Assembly (NCBI GenBank): GCA_015063885.1
Contig: SVTH01000005.1
Coordinates: forward strand, 62,001 to 126,000
DNA from: Oscillospiraceae bacterium
GTDB taxonomy: Bacteria; Bacillota; Clostridia; Oscillospirales; CAG-382
DNA: 64,000 nt
Direction of reading: 5' to 3'
A program made the translations under genes and the position numbers. Below are positions 8,172 through 17,655 of the stretch, piece by piece; the first letter of the stretch is position 1; the number at the start of each line of letters is the position of its first letter. A model generated the notes under the pieces. It saw only the letters and a list, made by a program, of their open reading frames with translations. It ran no database searches and had not been told where the DNA came from.

Positions 8172-10540
8172 ACGGTTTCCTCCGCGTATCGTACCGTCGC
8201 CATGGCGTCCTTGCCGTAGGCGTCGGCGCCGATACTGCGGGCGTAGTCCTCGGTGAGCACGGCACCGCCCACCACGATCTTACACCAGGGCGCTTTTTCC
8301 CGCAGGAGCTTTACAGTCTCCTCCATGGCGGGGACGGTGGTGGTCATCAAGGCGGAAAGCCCTGCCAGAGGTGCGTGATGAGTCAGAACCGCATCCGCAA
8401 CCGCCTGGGGAGGCACGTCCTTCCCCAAATCGATGACGGTATAGCCGTAATTTTCCAACAGAAGCCCCACGATGTTCTTGCCGATGTCGTGGATATCCCC
8501 CTTTACCGTTGCCAGCACGAAGGGGCCCTTCCCCCCCGCACCGGGGGGAAGCTTTTCCTTAATCTTCCCGAAGGCACGCTTTGCCGCCTCGGCGGACATA
8601 AGAAGCTGGGGCAGGAACAAGCTACCCTTCTCGAAGCCCTTCCCCACCTTATCCAGGGCGGGAAGCAGCTCGTTTTCCACCAGATCAAGGGGCTTGCGGC
8701 TTTCCAAAAGGCTTGCCGTCAGCTCCTCCGCCTTGGCAAGGAGCCCTTTTTCCACCGCTTTTTGCAGCTCGGAGCCTGTGCTTTCTGTCTTTTCCGCAGT
8801 GACAGCCGTCACCGCCGTTGTGGCAAAGCCTTCCGCTCTTGCCATGTATTCCATGCAGTTTTCGTCCATACCCCGCAGCATCAAGAAGGTGTAATACGCC
8901 TTCCGCATCTCCGGGGACAGGGGATTGATGATGGCGGCGGAAAGTCCGTTTTCCAAGGCCAGGGTGAAGAACACCCCGTTGACGCCTTCCCTGTTGGGCA
9001 GCCCGAAGGACACGTTGGAGACCCCCAGGGAGGTATGGCACCCCAGCTCGTTCTTGATCCGCTTCATGGCCTCCAGGGTCACGGCGGGGGCGTTTTGGTC
9101 GGCACTCACCGTCATGGCCAGGGTGTCGAACACTAAGTTTTTCTTATGGATGCCATATTTTGCCGCTTCTGCGATGATCTTCTTTGCAATGGCAACTCTC
9201 CCCTCTGCGGTGGAAGGGATGCCGTTTTCGTCCAAGGTCAAGGCGATGACCACGCCGCCGTACTTCTTCACCAAAGGGAACAGGCTGTCCATGCTCTCCT
9301 GCTTGCCGCAGACGGAATTCACCAAGGCCTTGCCGTTGTAGAGCCGCAAAGCCTTCTCCATGGCGGTTACGTCTGCGGTGTCGATCTGCAGGGGTAAGTC
9401 GGTGACCCCCTGGAGCTCCGCTACGGCACGGGAAAGGACTTCCCCTTCGTCAATGCCCGGCAAGCCCACGTTTACGTCTAAAAGATGTACCCCTGCCTCC
9501 GCCTGGGCGATGCCCTGCTCCAACAGGTAGTTCATATCCCCTTCTAAGATGGCCTGCTTCAAACGCTTCTTCCCCGTGGGGTTGATCCGCTCGCCGATCA
9601 AGAGAGGCTTCCCGCCGAATTGCACCGCGTGGGTATAGGAAGACACCGCGGTGATCTGCTTTTCCCCCGCGGGAACGGGAGCAAGCCCTTCCACAGCGGA
9701 ATGTAACGCCTTGATATGCCCGGGGGTGGTGCCGCAACAGCCTCCCGCCAGGCGGACGCCCTCCTTGACCAGACCGGCCAATTCGGCGGCGAACTCCTCG
9801 GGAGTCACGTCGTATTCCGTTTTCCCCTCCCGTACCACGGGCAGGCCTGCGTTGGGCTTTAGGATCACGGGAACGGAGGCGTTTACCAAAAGTTCTCTTG
9901 CCACGCCCGCAAGCTGTTTGGGGCCAAGAGAGCAGTTTGCACCCAGGGCGGAAACTCCCATGCCCTCCAGCAGGGCAACCATGGCGGCAGGGGTCGCCCC
10001 CGTCATCAGCTTGCCGTCGCTTCCGTAGGCGTTGGTCACCAGAATAGGCAGATCGCAGTTTTCCTTGGCGGCCAAAAGGGCGGCCTTGGTCTCGTAGCTG
10101 TCCGTCATGGTCTCGATCAGGATGGCATCCACTCCCGCCTCCGCACCCATGCGCACGGTGGCGGCGAAGATCTCCACCGCTTCCTCAAAGGGTAAAGTCC
10201 CCGTGGGAGATAAAAGCTTCCCCGTGGGGCCGATGTCCAAAGCCACGAAGCGGCCCTCCCTGCCCTCGGCGGCCGTTCGGGCGCAGTTCACCCCTGCGAA
10301 GATGATCTCCCGCAGGTGGGTTTCTTCAAATTTTAAGGTATTCGCCCCGAAGGTGTTGGTGCAGACCAGGTTGCTCCCCGCCTCAAAATAGGCGCGGTGT
10401 ACCCCCGTCACCACCTCGGGGTGGGAAAGGTTCCATTCCTCGGGATGCTCCCCGGGCCTCAAACCCGCCTGCTGGAGGAGGGTCCCCATGCCGCCGTCCA
10501 TAAGCAGGATGCGGTTTTGTAAGGATTCTAAAAAAGTCAT
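8168..10540 (-). CDS. metH: Cobalamin-dependent methionine synthase, short form
   Basis: Transfers the methyl group of 5-methyltetrahydrofolate to homocysteine through cobalamin. Three modules in order: homocysteine S-methyltransferase (about residues 5-290, zinc cysteines in GANCSLGP and LAGGCCGTTPG), a pterin-binding barrel (about 300-560, starting near LLIGERINPTGKK), and cobalamin cap plus binding domain (about 580-790, with the cobalt-ligand motif GDIHDIGKNIV). The C-terminal reactivation domain of the 1,200-residue enzymes is absent, as in many anaerobes, so another reactivase would be needed. The ATG at 10540 lies one base after the metF stop; a TTG at 10552 is possible. Operon: metF, metH, sugar-isomerase-like gene. 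Confidence 0.93.
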   Translation of the reverse strand: MTFLESLQNRILLMDGGMGTLLQQAGLRPGEHPEEWNLSHPEVVTGVHRAYFEAGSNLVCTNTFGANTLKFEETHLREIIFAGVNCARTAAEGREGRFVALDIGPTGKLLSPTGTLPFEEAVEIFAATVRMGAEAGVDAILIETMTDSYETKAALLAAKENCDLPILVTNAYGSDGKLMTGATPAAMVALLEGMGVSALGANCSLGPKQLAGVARELLVNASVPVILKPNAGLPVVREGKTEYDVTPEEFAAELAGLVKEGVRLAGGCCGTTPGHIKALHSAVEGLAPVPAGEKQITAVSSYTHAVQFGGKPLLIGERINPTGKKRLKQAILEGDMNYLLEQGIAQAEAGVHLLDVNVGLPGIDEGEVLSRAVAELQGVTDLPLQIDTADVTAMEKALRLYNGKALVNSVCGKQESMDSLFPLVKKYGGVVIALTLDENGIPSTAEGRVAIAKKIIAEAAKYGIHKKNLVFDTLAMTVSADQNAPAVTLEAMKRIKNELGCHTSLGVSNVSFGLPNREGVNGVFFTLALENGLSAAIINPLSPEMRKAYYTFLMLRGMDENCMEYMARAEGFATTAVTAVTAEKTESTGSELQKAVEKGLLAKAEELTASLLESRKPLDLVENELLPALDKVGKGFEKGSLFLPQLLMSAEAAKRAFGKIKEKLPPGAGGKGPFVLATVKGDIHDIGKNIVGLLLENYGYTVIDLGKDVPPQAVADAVLTHHAPLAGLSALMTTTVPAMEETVKLLREKAPWCKIVVGGAVLTEDYARSIGADAYGKDAMATVRYAEETV

Positions 10541-10541
10541 A

Positions 10542-11420
10542 TTATTTACCAATGATGTCCGAAAGATTTGCCATGATCTTTTCCGCCACGTCGGGGTTGT
10601 TCATGGTGTAAACGTGGACGTTTTTGATGCCGTTGGCGTAAAGATCAATGATCTGATCTGTGGCGTAGGCAATGCCAGCCTGCTTCATGGCCGCAGGGTC
10701 GCTCCCGAAGCGGTCCACCAGGGAGATAAACCGCCTGGGCATAAAGGAGCCGGAAAGCTTGATGGCTCTGTCTACCTGGGTGGCCTTGGTGATGGGCATG
10801 ATCCCCGGCACCACGGGCACGGTGATCCCGGATTCCCGGATCTTATACAAAAAGCTGTAGAGCAGATTGTTATCGAAGAACATCTGGGTGGTCAAAAAGT
10901 CGCACCCCGCATCCACCTTCTCCTTCAGGTAGAAGATGTCCTCCCTGCCGTTTTTGCTTTCGGGATGGATCTCGGGGTAGCAAGCCCCGCCGATGCAAAG
11001 CCCGGGGTCCGCCTCCTTCAATTCCCGCACCAGCTCCACGGCGTGGTGGTACGCCCAGCCCGTGCGGTCGGCGTTCTCCAGCTCCTTCGGGATATCTCCC
11101 CGCAGGGCCATCACGTTTTGGATCCCCGCCGCCTTGATGTCTGCGATCCGCTCCTTCACCGTTTGGCGGGTGGAGGACACGCAGGTGAGATGGGCCAGGG
11201 TGGGCACCCCGTGGGAGGCCTTGATGTTCTTGGCGATCTCCAACGTATACTTGCTGGTACCGCCCCCTGCGCCGTAGGTGACGCTCATAAAGGCGGGCTT
11301 CAGACGGGCGATCTCCTCCGTGGCAGACTTCACGCTTTCAAAGCTTGTCTCCGTTTTGGGCGGAAACACCTCAAAGGAAATGGACAGGGACTCTCCCTGC
11401 AAAAGGCGGCTGATCTTCAT
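10542..11420 (-). CDS. metF: Methylenetetrahydrofolate reductase
   Basis: Reduces 5,10-methylenetetrahydrofolate to 5-methyltetrahydrofolate, the methyl donor used by the MetH encoded next. FAD-binding TIM barrel of 292 aa, the normal bacterial length. Recognised from SFEVFPPKT near residue 16, SVTYGAGGG near 47, HLTCVSSTR near 78, ALRGDIPKE near 103 and TTQMFFDNN near 175. A GGAGG site lies seven bases before the ATG. The promoter at 11452-11480 is close to the start, so the leader is too short for a riboswitch. A near-palindrome over the -35 box could be a repressor site. Confidence 0.95.
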   Translation of the reverse strand: MKISRLLQGESLSISFEVFPPKTETSFESVKSATEEIARLKPAFMSVTYGAGGGTSKYTLEIAKNIKASHGVPTLAHLTCVSSTRQTVKERIADIKAAGIQNVMALRGDIPKELENADRTGWAYHHAVELVRELKEADPGLCIGGACYPEIHPESKNGREDIFYLKEKVDAGCDFLTTQMFFDNNLLYSFLYKIRESGITVPVVPGIMPITKATQVDRAIKLSGSFMPRRFISLVDRFGSDPAAMKQAGIAYATDQIIDLYANGIKNVHVYTMNNPDVAEKIMANLSDIIGK

Positions 11421-11451
11421 AATGGCTCCTCCGTAGGTTCTTCATATCTGC

Positions 11452-11481
11452 AGTATAACACTCCCCTTGCAAAATTGCAAG
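11452..11481 (-). promoter_or_regulatory. Promoter of metF with overlapping palindrome
   Basis: Minus strand: TTGCAA (11475-11480), 17-base spacer, TATACT (11452-11457). The 16-bp near-palindrome CTTGCAAAATTGCAAG (11466-11481; arms CTTGCAA and TTGCAAG) covers the -35 box and part of the spacer, a usual operator position. The regulator is not known. Confidence 0.7.
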
Positions 11482-11727
11482 AGTCTGTTTTCCGAAGGGA
11501 AGCAAAAAAATCCCGCCCTGCAAGGATTTTCTCCCCCTTTTGTATAAAGCGACAAAAAAACAAAAGAAAATTTATGAAAAATTAGGTAGCAAAACACGCA
11601 AAAATGTGGTATAATATTGCACAATCCGAGAAACAACCTCTTTTGCGAAGGGAGACGGCAAACCCCTCTCCGCCGTAAAAGACCTTTTTTCTACCATCAC
11701 TTTCAAGATATAGAAGGAGCCTTTTCC

Positions 11728-12309
11728 ATGGCAAGAACCAAGATCGACAGACGTATCATCAAGACCAAGCGCGCCATCGCCGTGGCTTTGCTTCAGCTTC
11801 TCTCCGAAAAGCCTTTGGAGGAGATCACCATCACCGAGCTGACCCTGAAGGCAGATATCAACCGCAAGACCTTCTATCTCCACTATACCGGCATTGAGGA
11901 CGTGGCAAACGAGCTCATCGCCAAGGGAGACGAGCTGTTCACCAAGGCTTTGGAGCTTTCCCTGGCCGAGGGCAACCTGTTCATCCCCGCCAAGTTCCTG
12001 GAGCATATCCACGCCAAGATCAGCGAGCAGCCCGAGATCTTCCGCGCCTTCTGCCTGGAAAATACCTGTGCCTTCTTCCTGCGCGCCTTGAGCGAGAAGT
12101 GCATCACCGCCCTGATGACCGTGTACCGCAACTATACCGACGCAAGCGACGCTTCTCTCCGCCTCTGCCTTTCCTACATGGCACACGGCGTGTTGAACCT
12201 GTACGTGGATTGGGTGCGCAACCCCTCTCCCCTGCCTCTTGCCGAGGTCACCGCTCTGGCGGTACGCCTGGTAGAGCGGGATACCGCCCTGCTGGTCAAC
12301 AAAAACTAA
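11728..12309 (+). CDS. TetR/AcrR-family transcriptional regulator
   Basis: DNA-binding repressor type, 193 aa. The N-terminal helix-turn-helix is clear: IKTKRAIAVALLQLLSEKP followed by ITITELTLKADINRKTFYLHY, as in TetR proteins of the YbiH/DhaS-like group. The C-terminal ligand domain is not informative. AGAAGGAG lies eight bases before the ATG at 11728; the reading frame is open further upstream but has no better start. A TATAAT at 11610-11615 is the probable -10 box. It precedes a Gfo/Idh oxidoreductase gene by 72 bp, which may be its target or operon partner. Confidence 0.85.
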   Translation: MARTKIDRRIIKTKRAIAVALLQLLSEKPLEEITITELTLKADINRKTFYLHYTGIEDVANELIAKGDELFTKALELSLAEGNLFIPAKFLEHIHAKISEQPEIFRAFCLENTCAFFLRALSEKCITALMTVYRNYTDASDASLRLCLSYMAHGVLNLYVDWVRNPSPLPLAEVTALAVRLVERDTALLVNKN

Positions 12310-12381
12310 AGCTTTCAAACTGACGTTTTCAAACCTTTCATACCTCCGGGGGCTTCCCCCTGCGGAAAGAGGACGTGCCGG

Positions 12382-13437
12382 ATGAAAAAATCCTACGGAG
12401 TGATCCTGATCGGCTGCGGCCATATCGGCGAACAGCACATTCAAGAGATCTACGATAAGCATGAGGCGACCATCATCGCCACCATTGACACCAACGAGTC
12501 CATTGCCCGTGAGTTCGCCCGCCGTTTTGAGGCGGAGCATTACGGCACGGATTACCGTCCCTTCCTGGCGGATCCCAGGGTGGAGATCGTCATCATCGCC
12601 ACCTATACGGATACCCACTTTGCCATCCTCAAGGATTGTATCGCCAACGGCAAGCACGTGATCTGCGAAAAGCCCATTGCCACCAATCTGGAGGATGCCA
12701 GAGAGTTCGTCCGCCTGGTGAAGAACAGCGACAGCAAGGTTTCCGTCTCCCACGTGTTGCGCTACAACCGCTCCTACCGCAAGATCAAGGAATTGATCGA
12801 CGCAGGAGAGATCGGGGAGCTGCGCATGGTGCGTATGAATCAGAGCCACCGTGCAGGGGAACCGGGTCATCCCTGGGACAGATTTATCCGTCTCATGCAG
12901 GACTGCCCTCCTCTCATCGACTGCGGCGTCCACTATGCGGACGTGATCCAGTGGTTTGCGGGCTCTCCCATCGTGGCTGTCAGCGGTATTTCCGCCAAGC
13001 TGGATGAGGATTCCCCCATCGACAACTACCAGGTGATGAACATGGAGCTGGCCAACGGCTGCAGAGGCTACTACGAGGTGGGCTGGAGCAACAACATCTC
13101 CTCCAACAACGACAAGGATTTCATCGGCACCAAGGGGCACATCACCCTCACCATGGCCATGAACCGCACCGACGGCATCACCGATAAGGACCGTATCTGC
13201 ATCTACTACGGGGACGAGAACAAGCCCGACATGGTGCTGGATTACGATTCCGTGTATAAGGATATGTACGGTCAGTATCTGAATTTGATCGACATGATCG
13301 AAAACGACGCCAAGGGCGTGGTTCCCATCGACGCCGTCTATTCCTCCTTCCGTACCGTGACCCTGGCACACCAGGCCATCACCGAGCACAGACGGATCGT
13401 CATCCCCGAGGAACAGGATTTGCTTTCCGATCTGTAA
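12382..13437 (+). CDS. Gfo/Idh/MocA-family oxidoreductase
   Basis: NAD(P)-dependent sugar or cyclitol dehydrogenase type, 351 aa, cytoplasmic. The N-terminal Rossmann fold shows VILIGCGHIGEQH (residues 7-19). The family motif CEKPIATNLEDA lies near residue 95, and the C-terminal alpha/beta domain contains DCGVHYADVIQWF near 175, whose His is the usual catalytic residue. The substrate cannot be predicted. It follows the TetR gene in the same direction and ends at a bidirectional terminator. Confidence 0.88.
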   Translation: MKKSYGVILIGCGHIGEQHIQEIYDKHEATIIATIDTNESIAREFARRFEAEHYGTDYRPFLADPRVEIVIIATYTDTHFAILKDCIANGKHVICEKPIATNLEDAREFVRLVKNSDSKVSVSHVLRYNRSYRKIKELIDAGEIGELRMVRMNQSHRAGEPGHPWDRFIRLMQDCPPLIDCGVHYADVIQWFAGSPIVAVSGISAKLDEDSPIDNYQVMNMELANGCRGYYEVGWSNNISSNNDKDFIGTKGHITLTMAMNRTDGITDKDRICIYYGDENKPDMVLDYDSVYKDMYGQYLNLIDMIENDAKGVVPIDAVYSSFRTVTLAHQAITEHRRIVIPEEQDLLSDL

Positions 13438-13448
13438 GTTGATATGAC

Positions 13449-13477
13449 AAAACCCCGCTGGTACGGCGGGGTTTTTT
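13449..13477. terminator. Bidirectional terminator between oxidoreductase and fic
   Basis: AAAACCCCGC pairs with GCGGGGTTTT around a short loop; A-run on one side and T-run on the other, so it can serve both converging genes. Confidence 0.9.
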
Positions 13478-13478
13478 G

Positions 13479-14525
13479 TTATTCCGTTCTGGTATAGAAG
13501 GTGCTTTTTCCCGCGCCGTGGCGCCGAATAAAGCCTTCCTCCACCAACGCTTTGAGAGAGTTTCCCACGGAGGTCTTTTTGATGGAAGGAACCAACTCTT
13601 CGATCTCGCTCTTGGTAAACTTTCCCAGCTTGGAAAGCACCGCTTTACGAACCAACTCTATCGCCGGAGGCTTTTCATCAAAGAGATCCACCCGTTCCTC
13701 AAACTCGCGATACGCTGCAAGGATGATTCCAAGAATATATTTGATAAATTCTTCGGGATGGTTTTGCTCCTCGTGCCAGCCGCGTCCGCAACGTTCAAGG
13801 ACATCGTAATACTGCTGCTTGGTACGTTCGATCTTGCTTTCGATACTGATATACCTGCCCACCACGTATCCGCAACGGTAAAGAAGCAAGGTGGTAAGCA
13901 AGCGGGACATTCTTCCGTTGCCGTCGTTAAAGGGATGGATGCAAAGAAAATCGTTTATAAAAACAGGGATCAGCACCAAAGGGTCAACCACACAGCCGTC
14001 GATGGCACGATTGAAGCTTTCGCAAATCGCCTCGATGGCTTCGGGAGTTTCATAGGGTGCAAGAGGCATAAAACGGATCACCTGCGTTCCGTCGGCACGA
14101 GTCTCCGCAACGTAATTCTGAGTGGATTTGTACCTGCCGCCAATGCTTTTCCCGGAATACTTATAAAGATCCCGGTGAAGCTGAAGAATATAGGCGGATT
14201 TGATGGGAATATACTCGTAGCTCTCGTGAATCGTGTTCAAAACGTCCCGGTAGCCTATGATCTCCTCCTCGTCGCGATTGCGGGGAGTCGTTTTATCATC
14301 GCAAAGCTGCTTGATACGGGTGTTGGTAGTAACGATCCCTTCGATCTTATTGGAAGCCTCTGTACTCTGCACCTTTGCGATCTCCACCAACCGATCAAGA
14401 ACGGCGGGCTTTTGGCGCAGAAACAGCTCCTGCCTTCCCTTGTATTCGTGTATTTGTGCCACAAGACTTAGGATCTCGCTGTCCCAGGATGCCTTGGAAA
14501 GAGCATCGTAACAAAAAGTTCTCAT
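13479..14525 (-). CDS. Fic-domain protein (AMPylator type)
   Basis: Fic proteins usually transfer AMP from ATP to a hydroxyl on a target protein. The active-site motif HPFNDGNGRMSR is intact (about residues 197-208). An N-terminal inhibitory helix motif of the (S/T)xxxE(G/N) form is present as SNKIEG (about 58-63), so the enzyme should be self-inhibited. The C-terminal 70 residues look like a winged helix (KFTKSEIEELVPSIKKTSVGNSLKALVEEGFIRR region). Length 348 aa fits the chromosomal Fic/DUF4172-like group. It is monocistronic, with AAGGAG before the ATG and its own consensus promoter. No antitoxin gene is adjacent. The target is unknown. Confidence 0.92.
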   Translation of the reverse strand: MRTFCYDALSKASWDSEILSLVAQIHEYKGRQELFLRQKPAVLDRLVEIAKVQSTEASNKIEGIVTTNTRIKQLCDDKTTPRNRDEEEIIGYRDVLNTIHESYEYIPIKSAYILQLHRDLYKYSGKSIGGRYKSTQNYVAETRADGTQVIRFMPLAPYETPEAIEAICESFNRAIDGCVVDPLVLIPVFINDFLCIHPFNDGNGRMSRLLTTLLLYRCGYVVGRYISIESKIERTKQQYYDVLERCGRGWHEEQNHPEEFIKYILGIILAAYREFEERVDLFDEKPPAIELVRKAVLSKLGKFTKSEIEELVPSIKKTSVGNSLKALVEEGFIRRHGAGKSTFYTRTE

Positions 14526-14552
14526 TCTCCCAATCTCCTTTCTTTGCGACCA

Positions 14553-14581
14553 ATTGTACCATACTTTTGGGCGTATGTCAA
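14553..14581 (-). promoter_or_regulatory. Promoter of the fic gene
   Basis: Minus strand: TTGACA (14576-14581), 17-base spacer, TACAAT (14553-14558), about 28 bases before the start codon. Confidence 0.8.
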
Positions 14582-14637
14582 CGGTGTTGGGCGAATATTC
14601 TACCGTTTAGGCGGCGTTTTTGATCGAATTTTTATTT

Positions 14638-17505
14638 TCATTCAAATTTCAGCGTCACGATCTCGTAGGGCTTCACCTGCAAGATAGGCTGTACCGACAG
14701 CTTTTCCACTTCCCGCTCCAACAGATCCACACGGGTGCAGGAAACAAAGCCCAGGACGGGCGCCGTCTCCACGGTGGTTTCCAGGCTGCAATTTTGCGGG
14801 TTGTACAGGCGGACGATGATCCCCCTGCCGTCCTCGGCGGGCTTCACCGTCTCCACGCAGAGCCCCGTCGCCCGGGCGAAGGGAGTGTCCAGCTCACAGG
14901 AGCCGTTTACCTTCTCGGCAGGGTATTCCATGTTGTACGCCTCGGGGATCACTCTGTCCACCCCGCCCTCGTGGGGATAGAAGGAATAGGTGAAGGTGTG
15001 TTCCCCAAGGTCAGCCCCTTCTCCGGGATAGGTGGGAGAACGGAGAAGTGCCAGGGAAAGATCGCAATCCCGCAGGCACACGCCGTACTTACAATCGGAC
15101 AGCAACGCCGCACCCCGCTCGTCGTCGGAAAGATCCACGTATTTGTGGAAGCAGACCTCACGCTTGGCTTGTTCCCAGGTGGTGTTTTGGGTGGTGGGGC
15201 GGTTCACGGCACCGAACTGGATCCCGCACAGGGCGTTTTCCGCAGTGGCGGCCATGGGGAAGGAGGCGCGGAGAAGCCGATGGGACTCCTTCCAATCCAC
15301 CTTGGTGACAAAGTCGATCCTGGGGCAATCCTCCCGCAGGATCACTTGCTGGAGGATCACGCTCTTGCCGCAAACGTAACGGGAGGTACGCACCAGGGCG
15401 GCGCCCTTCTGGGAGGTGCGGACGGAGGTGAGCTTCACGGGGTACTCCTTGGTGAGCTGCTCCGGCTTGGGAACCTCCCAGCCGTCCTCGTTGTCAAGGA
15501 AGACCTGCAATTTGTTGCCCGTGCCGCGGAGATACTTTCTGCCGTCCTTGCCGTAAACGCCTTTGATGCCGCCGTCGGGCAGGAATTCCACCCGCACACG
15601 GCTGTTTTCCATAAAGTCACGGCTGTAGGCCATTTTATGCCCCCGCTTGCGGGCAAAGGGCGTGAAGCAAAGGGGATCCGCCTGTCCTTTTTGGAGCAGG
15701 TAGCCGTTTGCCGTCTCCACGGGGTAGCCGTTTGCGTAGGAAGAAGCGTTGAACAAGGTCTCCCCTTCTCCCGTAAGAAGCAGCTTCAGCAAGCCCTGCT
15801 TCAATTCTTCCAGCTCTGCCAAAAGCTCCCCATAACGAACCTCCGTCTCCTTGTAGACCCTGGCGATGCAGGAGCCGGGGAGGATGTCGTGGAACTGGTA
15901 CAGCAGAACCTCTTCCCAAATTTCATCCATTTTTTCCTTGGGGTATACGTAGCCCTCCCGCAGCCGCAAGGCCATGGAGGCCAACAGCTCCACCTCGTGA
16001 AGCTTCTTTTCGCAAAGGCGGTTGCCTCTCTTGGTCCGTCCCTGGGAGGTATAGGTGCCCTGGTGCTTTTCCAGGTACAGCTCCCCCTTCCAGCCGGGGA
16101 GCTTTTCTTTATGGGGCGCCAGCTCACGGAAGAAGTCTTCCCCGAAGCCCTGCTTCACCCTGGGCAGACCCAAAAGGTCCTTTTCTCTCTCAAGCCGCTC
16201 CAAATGCTCCATACCCGGGCCGCCCCCGCCGTCACCGATGCCGTAAAGCAGCATGGCGCCGGGGAATATCTTCTTTTCGGGGGAGTTCTGCTCCGCGCGG
16301 GCAAAGGAATCCGCCCTGGCGGCAGAGTTGTAGTTCCCCTCGGGAGGCATGTGGGCCAGCACCTCACTGCCGTCGATGCCCTGCCAGCGGAAGGAAGCGT
16401 AGGGGAATTTGTTCACCCCGTTCCAGGAAAGCTTGGTAGTCAGGAAGTAAGGCAGACCCGCCTGCTTCATCAATTGGGGCACCTGGGCGGAATAGCCGAA
16501 CACGTCGGGAAGCCACACCATCTCGGGGGTGAAGCCGAATTCCTCCTTCCAGAACCGCATACCGTGGATCAGCTGGCGTACCAGGCTTTCCCCGCCGGGG
16601 AGGTTGGTGTCGGATTCCACCCACATCCCTCCTTGCAGCTCCAAACGGCCTTCCTTGTAAAGGGTCTTCAGTTTTTCGTAAAGGGCGGGAGACGTCTCCT
16701 TCACCCAAGCAAGCAGCTGGGGCTGTGAGACCCCGAATTTGTAATCGGGATACCGCTCCATATGGGATACCACGGTGGAGAGGGTACGCAAAGCCTTCCG
16801 CTTGGTCTCACGGATAGGCCAAAGCCAGGCCAAGTCCAAATGGGCGTGTCCCAGAACGGTGACTTCAAAATCGGAAACGGAGGTTTTTTTCAAAAATTCC
16901 CCGGCGATCTCACGGGAGGAAGCGGCGTAAGCTCTTTCGAAGCAATCCCAAGCTTCCTTTCTCACCTTTTCATCGGGGGCGTACTTCCCAACGTAGGCAA
17001 GCACCTCCAAATCGTAGTAAAGCTCCCGCAGGGAAACGTCGCAGTAGGCGCTCTCTCCCCGGATGAAAATGCCGTTTTCCGGCTTGGCGCCGAAGAGGTC
17101 GTTTGCCCCGCAGTCCACCCAGAAGGTGACGGTCTTTCCGTAATAGCCCTCCGGCAGAAGGTAGGCCTGCTTGGCAGGCTTGCCCAGGGCAACGGTGAAC
17201 TCGCTTTGCACGTTGGTAAAGCCCTTGAGAGGCACCCCGTTTTCGTCGTACAGGCAGGCTTCGCCTCCCACGTCCAAAAGCAGTGCGGGAAGCTTCCCTT
17301 CCTCGGGGAGAGGGATCTCCCCCTCCAAGCGGATCCAGGCGCAGTCCCAGCCCTTTCCCCAGCGGGTGCCGCCCTCCAGGGGGATGCAGACGCCCGTTTC
17401 CTTCTCTTCAAAGGAAAGGGGCTCGGGAGAGCAGTATGCCGTCCCCGTCAAAGAGGCGACGGGGGTATAGATCTTTGCAAACAATTGGTCCAATCTCTTT
17501 TCCAT
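14638..17505 (-). CDS. Glycoside hydrolase family 38 alpha-mannosidase
   Basis: Retaining alpha-mannosidase, 955 aa, no signal peptide, so probably cytoplasmic and acting on imported oligosaccharides. The catalytic domain (about residues 215-500) shows the zinc motif GHAHLDLAWLWPIRET and MVWLPDVFGYSAQ, which contains the nucleophile Asp. It is followed by the family's middle helical domain and beta-rich C-terminal domains. The ATG at 17505 is eight bases after AAGGAG; a GTG three codons earlier is less likely. It is divergent from a mannose-1-phosphate guanylyltransferase-like gene, which hints at shared mannose metabolism. Confidence 0.93.
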   Translation of the reverse strand: MEKRLDQLFAKIYTPVASLTGTAYCSPEPLSFEEKETGVCIPLEGGTRWGKGWDCAWIRLEGEIPLPEEGKLPALLLDVGGEACLYDENGVPLKGFTNVQSEFTVALGKPAKQAYLLPEGYYGKTVTFWVDCGANDLFGAKPENGIFIRGESAYCDVSLRELYYDLEVLAYVGKYAPDEKVRKEAWDCFERAYAASSREIAGEFLKKTSVSDFEVTVLGHAHLDLAWLWPIRETKRKALRTLSTVVSHMERYPDYKFGVSQPQLLAWVKETSPALYEKLKTLYKEGRLELQGGMWVESDTNLPGGESLVRQLIHGMRFWKEEFGFTPEMVWLPDVFGYSAQVPQLMKQAGLPYFLTTKLSWNGVNKFPYASFRWQGIDGSEVLAHMPPEGNYNSAARADSFARAEQNSPEKKIFPGAMLLYGIGDGGGGPGMEHLERLEREKDLLGLPRVKQGFGEDFFRELAPHKEKLPGWKGELYLEKHQGTYTSQGRTKRGNRLCEKKLHEVELLASMALRLREGYVYPKEKMDEIWEEVLLYQFHDILPGSCIARVYKETEVRYGELLAELEELKQGLLKLLLTGEGETLFNASSYANGYPVETANGYLLQKGQADPLCFTPFARKRGHKMAYSRDFMENSRVRVEFLPDGGIKGVYGKDGRKYLRGTGNKLQVFLDNEDGWEVPKPEQLTKEYPVKLTSVRTSQKGAALVRTSRYVCGKSVILQQVILREDCPRIDFVTKVDWKESHRLLRASFPMAATAENALCGIQFGAVNRPTTQNTTWEQAKREVCFHKYVDLSDDERGAALLSDCKYGVCLRDCDLSLALLRSPTYPGEGADLGEHTFTYSFYPHEGGVDRVIPEAYNMEYPAEKVNGSCELDTPFARATGLCVETVKPAEDGRGIIVRLYNPQNCSLETTVETAPVLGFVSCTRVDLLEREVEKLSVQPILQVKPYEIVTLKFE

Positions 17506-17543
17506 AAAGGGCACTCCTTTTTGAAAACATCTCTATTACACAC

Positions 17544-17572
17544 AGAATACCATAGTTTCCCCGCTTTTGCAA
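17544..17572 (-). promoter_or_regulatory. Promoter of the alpha-mannosidase gene
   Basis: Minus strand: TTGCAA (17567-17572), 17-base spacer, TATTCT (17544-17549). Confidence 0.65.
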
Positions 17573-17655
17573 GAAAAAATCCTGCATTTTTCGGGAATCA
17601 TCCCTTCCTTTTCGACACAAACTAAAGAAAAACCGTGAAAGGAATGGTTATTGCC

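Noticed and set aside
11421..11590. SAM riboswitch or T-box upstream of metF
   Set aside because: The -10 box is only about 32 bases from the start codon, too short for either structure.
13479..14525. Fic gene as a toxin-antitoxin pair
   Set aside because: The inhibitory motif is within the protein itself and no small antitoxin gene is adjacent.
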